Source: Candidatus Endomicrobium neocapritermitis (GTDB lineage: Bacteria; Elusimicrobiota; Endomicrobiia; Endomicrobiales; Endomicrobiaceae). Taken from it: a stretch of DNA of 59,736 bases. The DNA is taken from NCBI GenBank assembly GCA_009778325.1, contig WRJZ01000041.1, positions 1 through 59,736 on the forward strand, read 5' to 3'. A model generated the notes under the pieces. The model had not been told where the DNA came from and did not search any database. It saw nothing but the letters and a program-made list of their open reading frames with translations. Positions 8,475 through 16,952 of this stretch are shown piece by piece (positions within the stretch are counted from its first letter, which is position 1; the number at the start of each line of letters is the position of its first letter). The translations under genes were made by a program, and so were the position numbers.

Positions 8475-9830
8475 TTATTTTGTGGATACCGCGGCTATGC
8501 TTATAATTCCCAGAAGCGCCGCAAGGTCTCTGTCATTTATCTCTATCTTTATATAAGGAGTTAAAGCCGACCTGTAAAGCGTGTCTTCAACCATTACGCC
8601 GGCATACAGCCATTTTGTAAAACCGAAACGCACGCCTAAATCAACTTCCGGCTTGCTGGTAGCACCGGTTCTGCTGATATTATAAACATTTACAAACGCC
8701 TGCAATTTCCTGTAAGGCGCGTAAATAGGTTCAAAGAAAGAATATCCTATTCCGCCGCCGGCTGTACCGCGCATAATTCCGCCGTAAACTTCAAACTTAT
8801 CAAATCTGAAGCCCAGCAAAGCGTCAAGAGTATTCATTGAGTCTTTTTCGTCTTGAGTTTTCGCGTCTTTCGAGTCGGCAACATTGGAAATACCTACGTA
8901 ATAGAATTTTTCCTCGCTCGGCGCAATTTTGATTCCGAGGTCATTTCTGAATTTTTCATCTCTCATATTATATCTGCCGAGATAGTTCCAGCTGAACTGC
9001 AGCTTGTTAGCCCTGCCTATTGTATCTTTCAAACCGTCAAGCGTAACCTTAGCCGAAGCCAAAGCTTCTTTCGCGTTTGTAACGGTCTCTCTAAGCTCCT
9101 GACTCATATCTTCGTCGTTTATAAGCGCGCCCAGCGGACCGTCTCCCTGATAAATTTTTGCGACCATCTTATCCACTTTTTCCGCTATATCTCTCATGTT
9201 GGAAATCGCGTCTCTTATATCCTGCTTATTCTGCGCGGTTATCTGGGCAAGATTGTAAGAAAAGTTATTTATATTATTTATTGAAGAAGTTATTTTCTCG
9301 TTCTGGCCGGCGATATTGTGAAGTATCGATTTTAAGTCCCGCACGGCGTCGGCAAGATTGCCGAACATATTTCCGTTTTTACCGCCGTTTATGTCGTCAA
9401 GAGCCGAACTTATCTTATCCGCGATTCTTGTAAGCGTCTGCTCAAGCGATCCCTCATCGGTGGACGCTATGGTATCGCCGTCTCTGACTCTCGGCAGCGA
9501 AGGGTCTCCGGGATTGATATCTATATACCTTGTTCCTATTATTCCCATGGAAACAATAGCGGCTTTGGCATCCTGATACAAAGCGACATTTTCGTTTATC
9601 GCAAGTCTCAGACGCGCTTTTGACCCCGCGAGCTCAACGTCTTTTAAAACGCCTATGTCAACGCCCGCTATTTTAACTTTTGCTTTTTTCACAAGGCCGG
9701 AAGCATTGTCGAAATAAACATACACGGTATATGTTCTTGCAAGCGAAAAATTACCTACCGCGACTATTGAAGCTAAAACCGCGAAAAGTCCCGCTAATAC
9801 GAAAATTCCAAGTTTAACTTTATTGTTCAT
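8475..9830 (-). CDS. MCE-domain (MlaD-like) protein with C-terminal beta-rich extension
   Basis: This is the substrate-binding periplasmic component of an Mla-type lipid transporter. The 451-aa protein has one N-terminal membrane anchor (residues 5-30) and an MCE domain (about 36-115, with FDNASGLVKKAKVKIAGVDIG). A helical needle-like region follows (120-290). The last 160 residues look like amphipathic beta-strands (KFYYVGIS, LLGFRFDKFEVYGGIMRG, EVDLGVRFGFTKWLYAGVMV). Canonical MlaD is about 180 aa, so this extension could reach or insert into the outer membrane. It sits 2 bp downstream of the ATPase gene and is the last gene of an mlaE-mlaF-mlaD order. The lipid substrate and direction are not shown by sequence. 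Confidence 0.88.
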   Translation of the reverse strand: MNNKVKLGIFVLAGLFAVLASIVAVGNFSLARTYTVYVYFDNASGLVKKAKVKIAGVDIGVLKDVELAGSKARLRLAINENVALYQDAKAAIVSMGIIGTRYIDINPGDPSLPRVRDGDTIASTDEGSLEQTLTRIADKISSALDDINGGKNGNMFGNLADAVRDLKSILHNIAGQNEKITSSINNINNFSYNLAQITAQNKQDIRDAISNMRDIAEKVDKMVAKIYQGDGPLGALINDEDMSQELRETVTNAKEALASAKVTLDGLKDTIGRANKLQFSWNYLGRYNMRDEKFRNDLGIKIAPSEEKFYYVGISNVADSKDAKTQDEKDSMNTLDALLGFRFDKFEVYGGIMRGTAGGGIGYSFFEPIYAPYRKLQAFVNVYNISRTGATSKPEVDLGVRFGFTKWLYAGVMVEDTLYRSALTPYIKIEINDRDLAALLGIISIAAVSTK

Positions 9831-9832
9831 AA

Positions 9833-10597
9833 TTATTCCAGTCCGAATGTTCTGTCAATCTCTATCGGCCCGACGCCCGAACCCTCAATAAATTGTTTCA
9901 CTATCGGGTTATCCGTATTTCTTGTTTCTTTCGGCGTGCCGGTAAAAATCACTTCGCCTTTATAAAGCATTATTATTCTGTCCGCGATCTTATACGCTGA
10001 CTTCATATCATGAGTAACTACTATCGAAGTTACCTGCAAACGCTCCCTCAGGCGTATTATCAAATCGCTTATAACGTCGGACATTATAGGGTCAAGTCCG
10101 GTAGTCGGCTCATCGTAGAAAATGTATTTCGGCTGATACGCTATTGCCCTTGCGAGTCCCGCTCTTTTTTTCATGCCGCCCGAAAGCTCGGAGGGTTTGA
10201 GCAATTCGACATTTTCAAGCCCGACCATGTTAAGACACTGCGTGACCCTTTTTGCTATTTCTTCTTCATTAAGTTTTGTAAGCATTCTCAGTCCGAACGC
10301 GACATTCTCTTCTACTGTAAGAGAGTCAAAAAGAGCCGCTTCCTGAAAAACGTATCCGAGTTTTTTGCGGATTTCCTGAAGCTCGTCCGCAGAACTTGAC
10401 GTTATTTCGGCGCCGTCAATCATTATAGAACCGGAATCCGGCGTAACAAGTCCTACTATATTTTTAAGTAAAACGCTTTTTCCCGTGCCGGAAGACCCGA
10501 TAATAACAAGCGTCTCGCCGTCATTGACATCTATATTGATGCCGCGCAGCACGCGTTTTCTTCCGAAAGATTTATTAAGGTCTCTGACTTTAATCAT
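9833..10597 (-). CDS. Mla-type ABC transporter ATPase (MlaF-like)
   Basis: This cytoplasmic ATPase powers the MlaE-like permease in phospholipid transport between inner and outer membrane. In 254 aa it has Walker A GSSGTGKS (34-41), a Q-loop, the signature LSGGMKKR (about 141), Walker B IFYDEPTTGLD (about 160) and the switch His. The SGGM-K-K-R form is typical of the MlaF/Mkl subfamily. It lies between the permease (97 bp upstream) and the MCE protein (2 bp downstream) on one strand. Confidence 0.93.
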   Translation of the reverse strand: MIKVRDLNKSFGRKRVLRGINIDVNDGETLVIIGSSGTGKSVLLKNIVGLVTPDSGSIMIDGAEITSSSADELQEIRKKLGYVFQEAALFDSLTVEENVAFGLRMLTKLNEEEIAKRVTQCLNMVGLENVELLKPSELSGGMKKRAGLARAIAYQPKYIFYDEPTTGLDPIMSDVISDLIIRLRERLQVTSIVVTHDMKSAYKIADRIIMLYKGEVIFTGTPKETRNTDNPIVKQFIEGSGVGPIEIDRTFGLE

Positions 10598-10693
10598 TTA
10601 CCGCGACTTCCCGTATATTCTATATTTTTTTAATTCTTTTTGCCACGTACGCAATTAATAAACAAACCTGTTTTCCGTTTCTAAAAGCCTCTG

Positions 10694-11518
10694 CTATTTT
10701 ATTCCCAGCGAAACAAGAAGTTCAGTCAGAAAGTAATCCGAAACCAATATAAATATCATCGAAAGCATAACGCAGCTCGTTGTCGCCCTTCCTACTCCTT
10801 CGGCTCCGCCTTTGGTAGTAAAACCTTTATGGCAGGCTATAACCGCTATTATAAGAGCAAAAAAGAAAGATTTTATAAAACCGTGCAAAAATGTGCTTAT
10901 CTCCATAAAATCAAGAACGTCGCTCCAATAAGTCGTAGTAGAAACATCCCATGTGTTTACCGTTAAGACCAAACCGCCGTATATTCCTATTATGTTCGCA
11001 AGCGCAGTCAGAAGAGGCAGCATAAAAAAAAGCGCCAAAAAACGAGGCACCGCAAGATATTTTACGGGATTTGTCCCCAATGTATATAAAGCATCCAGTT
11101 GTTCCGTAACTTTCATGGTTCCAAGCTCCGCCGTAATCGCGGCGCCTACTCTTCCCGTTACGACTATCGCCGTAAGGACCGGCCCCAGTTCTATGACCAA
11201 AGAAAAACCGGTTATAGTGCCGACGTAAACAGGCTCATTGAAAAGATTGCTTGTCGAAGAACCTACCTGAAGGGCTAAAACCATGCCCGTAAAAAATGAT
11301 GTGAGCGTAATTATAGGAAAGGATCTCCAGCCGACTTCAACCATCTGAGAAACCGTATTCTTTACCGAAATGCCGCCTCTAAATATCCATTTTAGAATCT
11401 CAAAAAACATAGACGCTGCCTGCCCTATGCTTTCAAGCGTGGAATAAAGCATATCCGCAACGGCTTTTTTCGCAAATCTTCTTGCTTTTAGAATTTTTAT
11501 TGTATTTTCTTTAACCAT
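10694..11518 (-). CDS. Mla-type ABC transporter permease (MlaE-like)
   Basis: This is the inner-membrane permease of the MCE lipid transporter. The 274-aa protein has five to six hydrophobic segments and the MlaE family blocks: residues VGTITGFSLVIELGPVLTAIVVTGRVGAAI and then ELGTMKVTEQLDALYTLGTNP, which is the family signature loop. It is the first gene of the mlaE, mlaF, mlaD unit on the minus strand. A word-type hairpin repeat lies just upstream (11531-11650), which separates it from alr. Confidence 0.93.
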   Translation of the reverse strand: MVKENTIKILKARRFAKKAVADMLYSTLESIGQAASMFFEILKWIFRGGISVKNTVSQMVEVGWRSFPIITLTSFFTGMVLALQVGSSTSNLFNEPVYVGTITGFSLVIELGPVLTAIVVTGRVGAAITAELGTMKVTEQLDALYTLGTNPVKYLAVPRFLALFFMLPLLTALANIIGIYGGLVLTVNTWDVSTTTYWSDVLDFMEISTFLHGFIKSFFFALIIAVIACHKGFTTKGGAEGVGRATTSCVMLSMIFILVSDYFLTELLVSLGIK

Positions 11519-11530
11519 AGTTTTTTAAAG

Positions 11531-11650
11531 ACAGTGAGTAGTTATTAGTGAATAGTTAGTAGTAGTTGAATTTCGGCGAAGCCGAAATCTGTTAACAGGT
11601 TTTCGCTATGCGAAAACACCAAAACTACTCACTACTAACTACTCACTGTT
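11531..11650. repeat. Hairpin repeat with core A, word AGTAGTTAGTGA
   Basis: The left arm (11531-11568, ACAGTGAGTAGTTATTAGTG and on) and right arm (11621-11650, CTACTCACTACTAACTACTC ending CACTGT) are nearly perfectly complementary. Between them core A holds TTTCGGCGAAGCCGAAA and GTTTTCGCTATGCGAAAAC, each a perfect hairpin, joined by TCTGTTAACAG. The RNA would fold as a three-way junction. The right arm ends exactly at the alr stop codon. Confidence 0.85.
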
Positions 11651-12814
11651 TTATACAACAATCCTCGGCACCCGCGGCGATATCGCGCACGTAATCTCAT
11701 AATTTATAGTATCCTGTATTTTCGCAAGTTCTTCCGCTTTAATCTGCTCTTTGCCCTGCGCGCCTATCAAAACAACTTCGTCTCCCAGCGAAACGCCTTT
11801 GACTCCGGTAACGTCTATCATTGTCATATCCATTGTAACTCTTCCGGCTATGGGACAGCGTTTTCCGCGCACAAGAACATGCCCTTTATTAGATAAAAGT
11901 CTGTTGTATCCGTCGGCATAACCTACAGGCATTGTGGCTATTACAGAAGCTTTGTTTGTAACATAAGTTCTTCCGTAACTCACGCAGTACCCTGCGGGCA
12001 CTCTTTTCATAAGAATAATTTTTGTTTTCCATGAAAGAACAGGCTTAAGAGTCACAAACCGCTCCGTGTTTCTAAACGGGCTTAAACCGTAAAGACTTAT
12101 CCCCGGACGCACCATATCGAGGTGTGTTTTTTTATTCCTAAACAGCGCTGCTGAATTCGCGGCATGCGCCAAAAATTTTAAGTTATAACTTGTTCTGGCA
12201 TGTTTAACGACTTTAAGAAAAGCGTCCAGCTGCTTTTGAGTAAAAACCGGATCAGTATCCGCAACCGCAAAATGCGTATACATTCCGGTCATTGAAATTT
12301 CCGGAGACATTGCTATTTTCTGCATTAACGTAATCGCCGCTTCCTCAAGAACGCCGGTTCTGCCCATTCCCGTATCCACTTCAAGATGGAAGCTGAGCTT
12401 CTTATCCAGTTTTATCGCCAAATCTTCCAAAGCCATAACGCCGGACATAGTTGAAACCGTAGGTATCAAAGAATGCGCCACCGCAACGTCAAGATTGCTC
12501 AAAGGAAATATGCTGCCAAGCACTAAAATATCGGTTTTGATTCCCGCTTGCCTGAACTGTATCCCTTCTTCAAGCGAAGAGACGCCCACGCAATGCACTC
12601 CTGCGTTCTGCGCCTCTCTTGCAAGCGCAACGCCGCCGTGCCCGTAAGCGTTCGCTTTAATAACCGGCATAATTTTTGTGTCTTTTGCTAAATATGCTTT
12701 GATTTTTTTAAGGTTAAAGTGAAAGTCGCTTTTGTCTACTTCAACCCAGTTTTGGCGGAAAAATACCGGCTGCCTTCTTACGACGGGAATTGCTGAGGGC
12801 GGTTTTGTTTTCAT
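11651..12814 (-). CDS. alr: Alanine racemase
   Basis: This PLP enzyme interconverts L- and D-alanine for peptidoglycan synthesis. The 387-aa protein has the PLP lysine in V-I-K-A-N-A-Y-G-H-G (K53) and a second catalytic Tyr in C-V-S-Y-G-R-T-Y. It also shows the closing motif V-T-M-D-M-T-M-I-D-V-T. The ATG overlaps the dnaB stop codon by four bases (ATGA), so translation is coupled and both belong to the rpsF-to-alr cluster. Downstream it meets the arm of a core-A hairpin. Length and motifs are normal. Confidence 0.96.
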   Translation of the reverse strand: MKTKPPSAIPVVRRQPVFFRQNWVEVDKSDFHFNLKKIKAYLAKDTKIMPVIKANAYGHGGVALAREAQNAGVHCVGVSSLEEGIQFRQAGIKTDILVLGSIFPLSNLDVAVAHSLIPTVSTMSGVMALEDLAIKLDKKLSFHLEVDTGMGRTGVLEEAAITLMQKIAMSPEISMTGMYTHFAVADTDPVFTQKQLDAFLKVVKHARTSYNLKFLAHAANSAALFRNKKTHLDMVRPGISLYGLSPFRNTERFVTLKPVLSWKTKIILMKRVPAGYCVSYGRTYVTNKASVIATMPVGYADGYNRLLSNKGHVLVRGKRCPIAGRVTMDMTMIDVTGVKGVSLGDEVVLIGAQGKEQIKAEELAKIQDTINYEITCAISPRVPRIVV

Positions 12815-14184
12815 TGATAATTATCCTGTATTATCGTTTTATCTGAAAATTTTGTAAATTCGCTTTCAAACACAAGTTCAACTTCTCCGACAGGACCGTT
12901 TCTTTGCTTTCCGATTATAACGGTTGCGGAGTTTTTAACATCAGGATCGGTTTTATTGTAATACCCTTCTCTGTAAATAAACGCAACTACGTCCGCGTCC
13001 TGCTCTATCGCGCCGGATTCTCTTAAATCCGAAAGCTGAGGTTTATTGTCTTTTCTTCCGCGGTCTTCGGTTTTTCTTGAAAGCTGCGAAAGAGCAATAA
13101 CAGGCACTTTTAAATCCCTTGCCAAACCTTTGAGAGAACGGGAAATCTCGGCAATTTCCTGCTGGCGGGATTCGGCGTTTCTGCTTGCCCCGCGCATAAT
13201 TTGTATATAGTCTATCAAAATTAAAGACAGCGGCGTCTTTTTTGCTTCAAGCTCAGTGGCAAGCCTTCTTGCCCTCGCGCGCAGTTCCACAACGCTTATG
13301 TCCGAACTGTCGTCAATATAAATAGGCGATTCCGATATTTTTTGCGCCGCGGTAGTCAGCCTGCTCCAGTCTGCCGGCTGAAACCTGCCTTTTCTGAGAT
13401 TGTGCGCGTTTACGCGCGAAAGGGAAGCCAGAAATCTCATCATTAAAAGTTCTTTTGACATTTCAAGCGAAAATATCGCAACCGGCTTTTTTTCTTCCAA
13501 AGCAACATGCTCGGCGATATTTAACGCAAAAGACGTTTTTCCCATTGAAGGACGCGCTGCTAAAATGATAAGTTCCGAAGGCTGAAGCCCGGCTGTCATG
13601 CCGTCTAAATCCGTAAAACCCGTGCGAAGTCCCGGAATATCCTTTTTATCGGAATGAAGTTTTTCAAGATTTTTGAGCGTAGGCCTAACAAGTTCCGAAA
13701 CCTTTGAAAAGCCTTTATTATTATTCTGCTGCGAAATATTAAATAAAGCCGCCTGCGATTTATCTAATACTTCGTAAGGAGGATACTTTTCATTAAAAGC
13801 TTCGCTGACCATGTTCGAACCGGCATTAACAAGCTGCCTGAGAATGGATTTATCACGGATAATGGACGCGTAATGCTCCACATTAGCCGCTGTCTGCACG
13901 GAGTCTATCAGAGAAGTCAGATAAGACGCTCCGCCGGCTTCGGCAAACATTCCGTTTTTTTTGAGTCTGTCGGAAAGCGTGATTATGTCTACGGGCTGGT
14001 TTTCAAGATACAAGTCCCGCGCGGTTACAAAAATCTGTCTGTGGATTTCTTTGTAGAAATCATTTTCAGTGATTATGTCTATAGCTTTGGTTATGGCTTC
14101 TTTTTCAATAAGCATCGCGCCTATTACAGCCATTTCCGCGTCTATAGCCTGTGGTGGAACTTTTTCTATGATTGGATTTGCCAT
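12811..14184 (-). CDS. dnaB: Replicative DNA helicase DnaB
   Basis: This is the hexameric replication fork helicase. The 457-aa protein has the N-terminal DnaB domain (about 8-115), a linker, and the RecA-like C-terminal domain with Walker A ARPSMGKT (210-217), Walker B ILIDYIQIM and the QLSRKTEDR motif. It sits downstream of rplI in the widely conserved order rpsF, ssb, rpsR, rplI, dnaB. It overlaps alr by four bases. A core-B hairpin separates it from rplI. Confidence 0.97.
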   Translation of the reverse strand: MANPIIEKVPPQAIDAEMAVIGAMLIEKEAITKAIDIITENDFYKEIHRQIFVTARDLYLENQPVDIITLSDRLKKNGMFAEAGGASYLTSLIDSVQTAANVEHYASIIRDKSILRQLVNAGSNMVSEAFNEKYPPYEVLDKSQAALFNISQQNNNKGFSKVSELVRPTLKNLEKLHSDKKDIPGLRTGFTDLDGMTAGLQPSELIILAARPSMGKTSFALNIAEHVALEEKKPVAIFSLEMSKELLMMRFLASLSRVNAHNLRKGRFQPADWSRLTTAAQKISESPIYIDDSSDISVVELRARARRLATELEAKKTPLSLILIDYIQIMRGASRNAESRQQEIAEISRSLKGLARDLKVPVIALSQLSRKTEDRGRKDNKPQLSDLRESGAIEQDADVVAFIYREGYYNKTDPDVKNSATVIIGKQRNGPVGEVELVFESEFTKFSDKTIIQDNYQ

Positions 14185-14194
14185 ATTTTTACCA

Positions 14195-14300
14195 AGAGAA
14201 AATGAGAAGTTGAGAGGCTGAGAAGCTGAGAGGAGCTTTGGCCGTTAAAGTCTTTGCCTTTGCTCAACTTCTCATCTTCCCAGCTTCCCAACCTCTGCCG
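14195..14300. repeat. Hairpin repeat with core B, word GAGAAGCTGAGAGG
   Basis: The left arm (14195-14233) is AGAGAAAATGAGAAGTTGAG, GGCTGAGAAGCTGAGAGG. The right arm (14263-14300) is CTCAACTTCTCATCTTCCCA and onwards, ending CTCTGCCG. The core reads GCCGTTAAAGTCTTTGCCTT, related to the copies at 28921 and 41573. It ends two bases before the rplI stop codon. Confidence 0.8.
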
Positions 14301-14302
14301 TT

Positions 14303-14752
14303 TTATTCTTTCTCGCTTGTCACGGAAAGTTTTATTTTAGCAACGACTTCAGGATGAAGTCTTACGCTTATTTCATAATTTCCGAGTTCTTTTAAGCTGT
14401 CCGAAAGAAGAATATCGCGTTTGCTTACTTCAAAACCCTGTTCTTCGAAAAGTTTTGAAATGTTAGAGTTGGTTACCGAACCGAAAACTTTGCCGTTGTC
14501 GCCGACTTTAACTTTTATGCCGAATTCCGCGGCTTCCATTTTAGACGCGACTTCTTTCGCTTTATCGATTATTTCTTCTCTCTGCTTTTCAAGTTTCACT
14601 CTCTCCCTTTCCCAAATTTTCATATTTTGGGGAGTAGCTTCCATCGCAAGGTTCTGAGGCACAAGATAGTTTCTGGCAAAACCTGCCGAAACGTCTTTTA
14701 TCTCTCCCTGACGGCCGACATTGGTAATGTCAGACCTTAATATAACTTTCAT
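14303..14752 (-). CDS. rplI: 50S ribosomal protein L9
   Basis: L9 binds 23S rRNA. The start chosen (MKVILRSDIT) gives 149 aa, the normal family length, and is preceded by GGAGGAAACA. The reading frame remains open 60 codons further upstream, but that extension is encoded by palindromic repeats and is not part of the protein. The N-terminal GQVGEIKDV-like block appears as GRQGEIKDVSAGFARNYLVP, followed by the long charged helix and a C-terminal globular domain. It belongs to the rpsF, ssb, rpsR, rplI, dnaB, alr cluster. Confidence 0.95.
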   Translation of the reverse strand: MKVILRSDITNVGRQGEIKDVSAGFARNYLVPQNLAMEATPQNMKIWERERVKLEKQREEIIDKAKEVASKMEAAEFGIKVKVGDNGKVFGSVTNSNISKLFEEQGFEVSKRDILLSDSLKELGNYEISVRLHPEVVAKIKLSVTSEKE

Positions 14753-14778
14753 TGTTTCCTCCAAATACTGTCCTATAA

Positions 14779-14956
14779 ACGCGGATTGCCGCGTCATCCG
14801 TCTTCGCTGCGTTACGACTTTGTCATTGCGAGACACTGAAAGTGTCGTGGCGTCATTGCGAGGGACTTTAGTCCCGAAGCAACCTAGGCAATAATATGTC
14901 GTTTCCGTTAGCTTTCTGGATTGCCGCGTCAAGACTTCGTCTTTCCTCGCAATGAC
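14779..14956. repeat. Palindromic element of the GTCATTGCGAG class
   Basis: Two GTCATTGCGAG copies (14822 and 14852) face TCCTCGCAATGAC at 14944-14956. CTGGATTGCCGCGTCAAGAC lies in the right arm and a further GGATTGCCGCGTCATCC lies outside on the left, so two elements appear nested. The central ATAATATGTCGTTTCCG tract is like that of the copy at 36587-36669. Palindromes starting TCATTGCGAG are widespread in bacterial genomes. It lies inside the ribosomal operon between rpsR and rplI. Confidence 0.75.
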
Positions 14957-14983
14957 AAAAGAGAGGAGAACGGCCTGCTTTTG

Positions 14984-15277
14984 TCAATTGACCGTAAACG
15001 GTATCAGCGCAAGCATTCTTGCTCTTTTGATTGCCGTGTCGAGTTCTCTCTGGTGCTTTGCACATGTGCCTGTTACTCTTCCTGAAAGAATTTTGCCTCT
15101 TTCGGTTATAAAAGCGCGCAGCAAACTTAAATTTTTATAATCTATTTCAATTTTATCAGCGCAAAAACGGCAGACTTTCTTTCTTATCGGACCGCCTTTT
15201 TTGAACTTTCCGCCCGGACGAGGAGCGCCGTCTGCTCCCGGTTTTCCATGCCCTGCGGGTTTCTTTATAAATGCCAT
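14984..15277 (-). CDS. rpsR: 30S ribosomal protein S18
   Basis: S18 binds the 30S platform with S6. Starting at [10 protein letters not shown] it is 97 aa, with a Gly/Pro/Lys-rich N-terminal extension and then the family core: K-K-V-C-R-F-C (Cys pair), [41 protein letters not shown]. Two Cys in the CRFC motif plus a Cys-His near GTCAKH suggest a zinc-binding (C+) form. The ribosome site AAGGAT precedes the ATG; the ten codons upstream in frame are not needed. Confidence 0.95.
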   Translation of the reverse strand: MAFIKKPAGHGKPGADGAPRPGGKFKKGGPIRKKVCRFCADKIEIDYKNLSLLRAFITERGKILSGRVTGTCAKHQRELDTAIKRARMLALIPFTVN

Positions 15278-15302
15278 AATTTGTATCCTTATTTTTTTTA
15301 AT

Positions 15303-15385
15303 GTCACCCTGAACAGACAAAATCCGCTGAAGGGTCTGCCGTTATAAGGCAGATGTTTCGGCTACGGTGCCTTAGGCACCTTCGC
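15303..15385. repeat. Degenerate palindromic element, GTCACCCTGAAC type
   Basis: GTCACCCTGAAC, GCTGAAGGGTCTG and the hairpin GGTGCCTTAGGCACC lie in the rpsR-ssb gap. It resembles the CCTGAAC/GTTCAGG palindromes at 17889-17998 but is decayed. No T-run follows on the minus strand, so it is unlikely to stop transcription. Confidence 0.5.
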
Positions 15386-15392
15386 TCAACAC

Positions 15393-15854
15393 TTAAAACG
15401 GTATATCTTCGTCTTCATCGCCCGAAATATTTGCCGAAGGCGCGTAGTTGGAATCGTCAAGCGGCTTAGCGCCTATTGCCGACTCCTGTTTTACGATTGA
15501 CAAAAACTGCACTCTTGAAGCTATAACTTCAAGACGGCTTCTTTTCTGTCCGTCGGTTCCTTCCCACTTATTTGTCTGAAGCCTGCCTTCCACATGCACC
15601 GGAACGCCTTTTTTCAAACGTTCTCCGCATCTTTCGGCCTGGTCTCCCCAAACAATTACGGGCACAAACGTAGGATCAGCGTCTTTCCATTCGCCTGTAG
15701 CCTGATCTTTCATCCTTCTGCTTATGGCTATGTCAAAAGAGCATACTGCCTTCCCCGTAGAAGTACGGCGGAGCTCAGGATCTCTCGTGAGCCTGCCCAC
15801 AAGCATAACATTGTTCTGCTCAGGCAAGCGAAGGCTGTTCTGTTGCTGGTTCAT
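15393..15854 (-). CDS. ssb: Single-stranded DNA-binding protein
   Basis: SSB coats single-stranded DNA and recruits repair partners through its tail. The OB fold is residues 15-115 (VMLVGRLTRDPELRRTSTGKAV and so on). A short linker leads to the acidic tail DEDEDIPF, the canonical partner-binding end. The given start overlaps rpsF by 35 bp. A second possible start at MLVGRLTRDPEL would avoid overlap but would remove the usual first strand, so the longer form is preferred. Gene order rpsF-ssb-rpsR is conserved in bacteria. Confidence 0.95.
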   Translation of the reverse strand: MNQQQNSLRLPEQNNVMLVGRLTRDPELRRTSTGKAVCSFDIAISRRMKDQATGEWKDADPTFVPVIVWGDQAERCGERLKKGVPVHVEGRLQTNKWEGTDGQKRSRLEVIASRVQFLSIVKQESAIGAKPLDDSNYAPSANISGDEDEDIPF

Positions 15855-16203
15855 CTTGTTTTACCTCCGAGGGAGCCGATGGCGCTGCGGCTTTGGGCGC
15901 CGGTTTCGCTACGACTTTTTTCTTTTCGACTTTTACCGTAAGAAATCTGATGATTCCGTCGTTAAGTTTCATAAAATTTTCTATCGCGGAAATCATGTCG
16001 CCTTCACCGCTCAACTCCATATAAACATAGCTTCCTTCACGGAACTTGTTAATGGGATAAGCAAGTCTCTTTTTGCCAAGCTGCTGTACGGTTTTAACCG
16101 TACCTTTTGAAGTTTCTACGATTTTTGATACTTTGCCGGTAAGTTCTTCTACTTTTTCTACGGGCAATTCGGGGGAACAGATAAATGTGCTTTCATAATT
16201 CAT
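15820..16203 (-). CDS. rpsF: 30S ribosomal protein S6
   Basis: S6 pairs with S18 on the 30S platform. The 127-aa protein contains the family core (NYESTFICSPELPVEKVEEL, GKKRLAYPINKFREGSYVYMEL, ENFMKLNDGIIRFLTVKV) and a long Ala/Pro/Lys tail that encodes the overlap with ssb. A strong AAAGGAGGTG ribosome site precedes the ATG. It is the first gene of the cluster behind the promoter at 16308-16335, and its leader contains hairpins that may allow autoregulation by S6-S18. Confidence 0.95.
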   Translation of the reverse strand: MNYESTFICSPELPVEKVEELTGKVSKIVETSKGTVKTVQQLGKKRLAYPINKFREGSYVYMELSGEGDMISAIENFMKLNDGIIRFLTVKVEKKKVVAKPAPKAAAPSAPSEVKQDEPATEQPSLA

Positions 16204-16300
16204 GTGGTTTACACCTCCTTTCTGGATTTCCCTAAAGCTTAGCTTTTAAAGTTTTGCTTATAGGGTTTAGCCCTGTATCTTATACAGAGCAAAGTTTCAG
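16204..16300 (-). promoter_or_regulatory. Structured rpsF leader
   Basis: The leader on the minus strand has CTGTATAAGATACAG, then GGGCTAAACCC, then AAAGCTAAGCTTT hairpins before the AAAGGAGGTG site. In many bacteria an S6-S18 complex binds the rpsF leader. I see the position and hairpins but cannot prove the known motif. Confidence 0.4.
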
Positions 16301-16307
16301 GCTTACT

Positions 16308-16335
16308 ATTATACAAAACTTTTTTTATTTTTCAA
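16308..16335 (-). promoter_or_regulatory. Promoter of the rpsF-ssb-rpsR-rplI-dnaB-alr cluster
   Basis: TTGAAA (16330-16335) and TATAAT (16308-16313) on the minus strand are 16 bases apart. A start near 16301 gives a leader of about 100 nt before rpsF. Confidence 0.75.
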
Positions 16336-16445
16336 CATCATACCAAATCATACGTATATCATACCAGGCAAAACGGCTAAGAAATTAAAGGCCAAAAGGC
16401 TGATACTTAAGTTAAATATCAGAAATAATCGGGGAAAGCGAAAGG

Positions 16446-16853
16446 TTAGTTCCGATTGCTTACAGATGGAAACAGTATCGGAATCAACGTATAGAGGCCA
16501 AGAACGGAATCATCCGAACCGTTTTCAAGCATCTTGCCCACCTTCGCGAAAGGGAATACAGCACTCTTATCATCAAAGCGTATGCCCCACGACCCATCGA
16601 CACAGACCCATTCGCCTCCGAAGTTGCGGATGATGCATTCTCCTAAGAACGAGCCTAACATGTTTATGAGACCATTGCGAATCGCCGGGTCGGCGTCCTT
16701 ATACTGACGTTGGATGAAGCCATCAAGCCAGCGGACGGCCTGTTCGTCGAAATTCAGCTCCTGTCCAAGTTGCTCCCGAGCGATGGAAATGACTTTGTCA
16801 GCATTCGCACGAATAGCTGCAACAATTTCTGAAGAATTCTTTGAAGTGCTCAT
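16446..16853 (-). CDS. Hypothetical protein, possibly DUF3806-like
   Basis: The 135-aa soluble protein has an N-terminal helix-rich part and a conserved-looking block F-D-E-Q-A-V-R-W-L-D-G-F-I-Q-R (35-50). A small-domain core follows (LGECIIRNFGGEWV, DGSWGIRFDDKSAVFPFAKV, 70-110). That pattern recalls small proteins of the DUF3806 kind, but I am not sure. A good ribosome site (GGAGAAAG) precedes the ATG. It is separated from the rpsF promoter by about 110 bp and sits beside small lipoprotein and membrane protein genes. No function can be assigned. Confidence 0.6.
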   Translation of the reverse strand: MSTSKNSSEIVAAIRANADKVISIAREQLGQELNFDEQAVRWLDGFIQRQYKDADPAIRNGLINMLGSFLGECIIRNFGGEWVCVDGSWGIRFDDKSAVFPFAKVGKMLENGSDDSVLGLYTLIPILFPSVSNRN

Positions 16854-16952
16854 TTCTTTCTCCGTATTCTTTGCAGCACGAGCAGAGATGGGTAGTGCGA
16901 AGCGAAACCCATGCTGAAAAACTTATCATTTAACCCGTCTGCGGTACTTTTT

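Noticed and set aside
14753-14932. Sixty-codon N-terminal extension of L9
   Set aside because: It is encoded by palindromic repeats, whereas the internal ATG has GGAGGAAACA and gives the normal L9 length.
12811-16335. Replication origin near dnaB/rplI/ssb
   Set aside because: No DnaA-box cluster or AT-rich unwinding region is seen, and this gene order is a common ribosomal operon rather than an origin marker.
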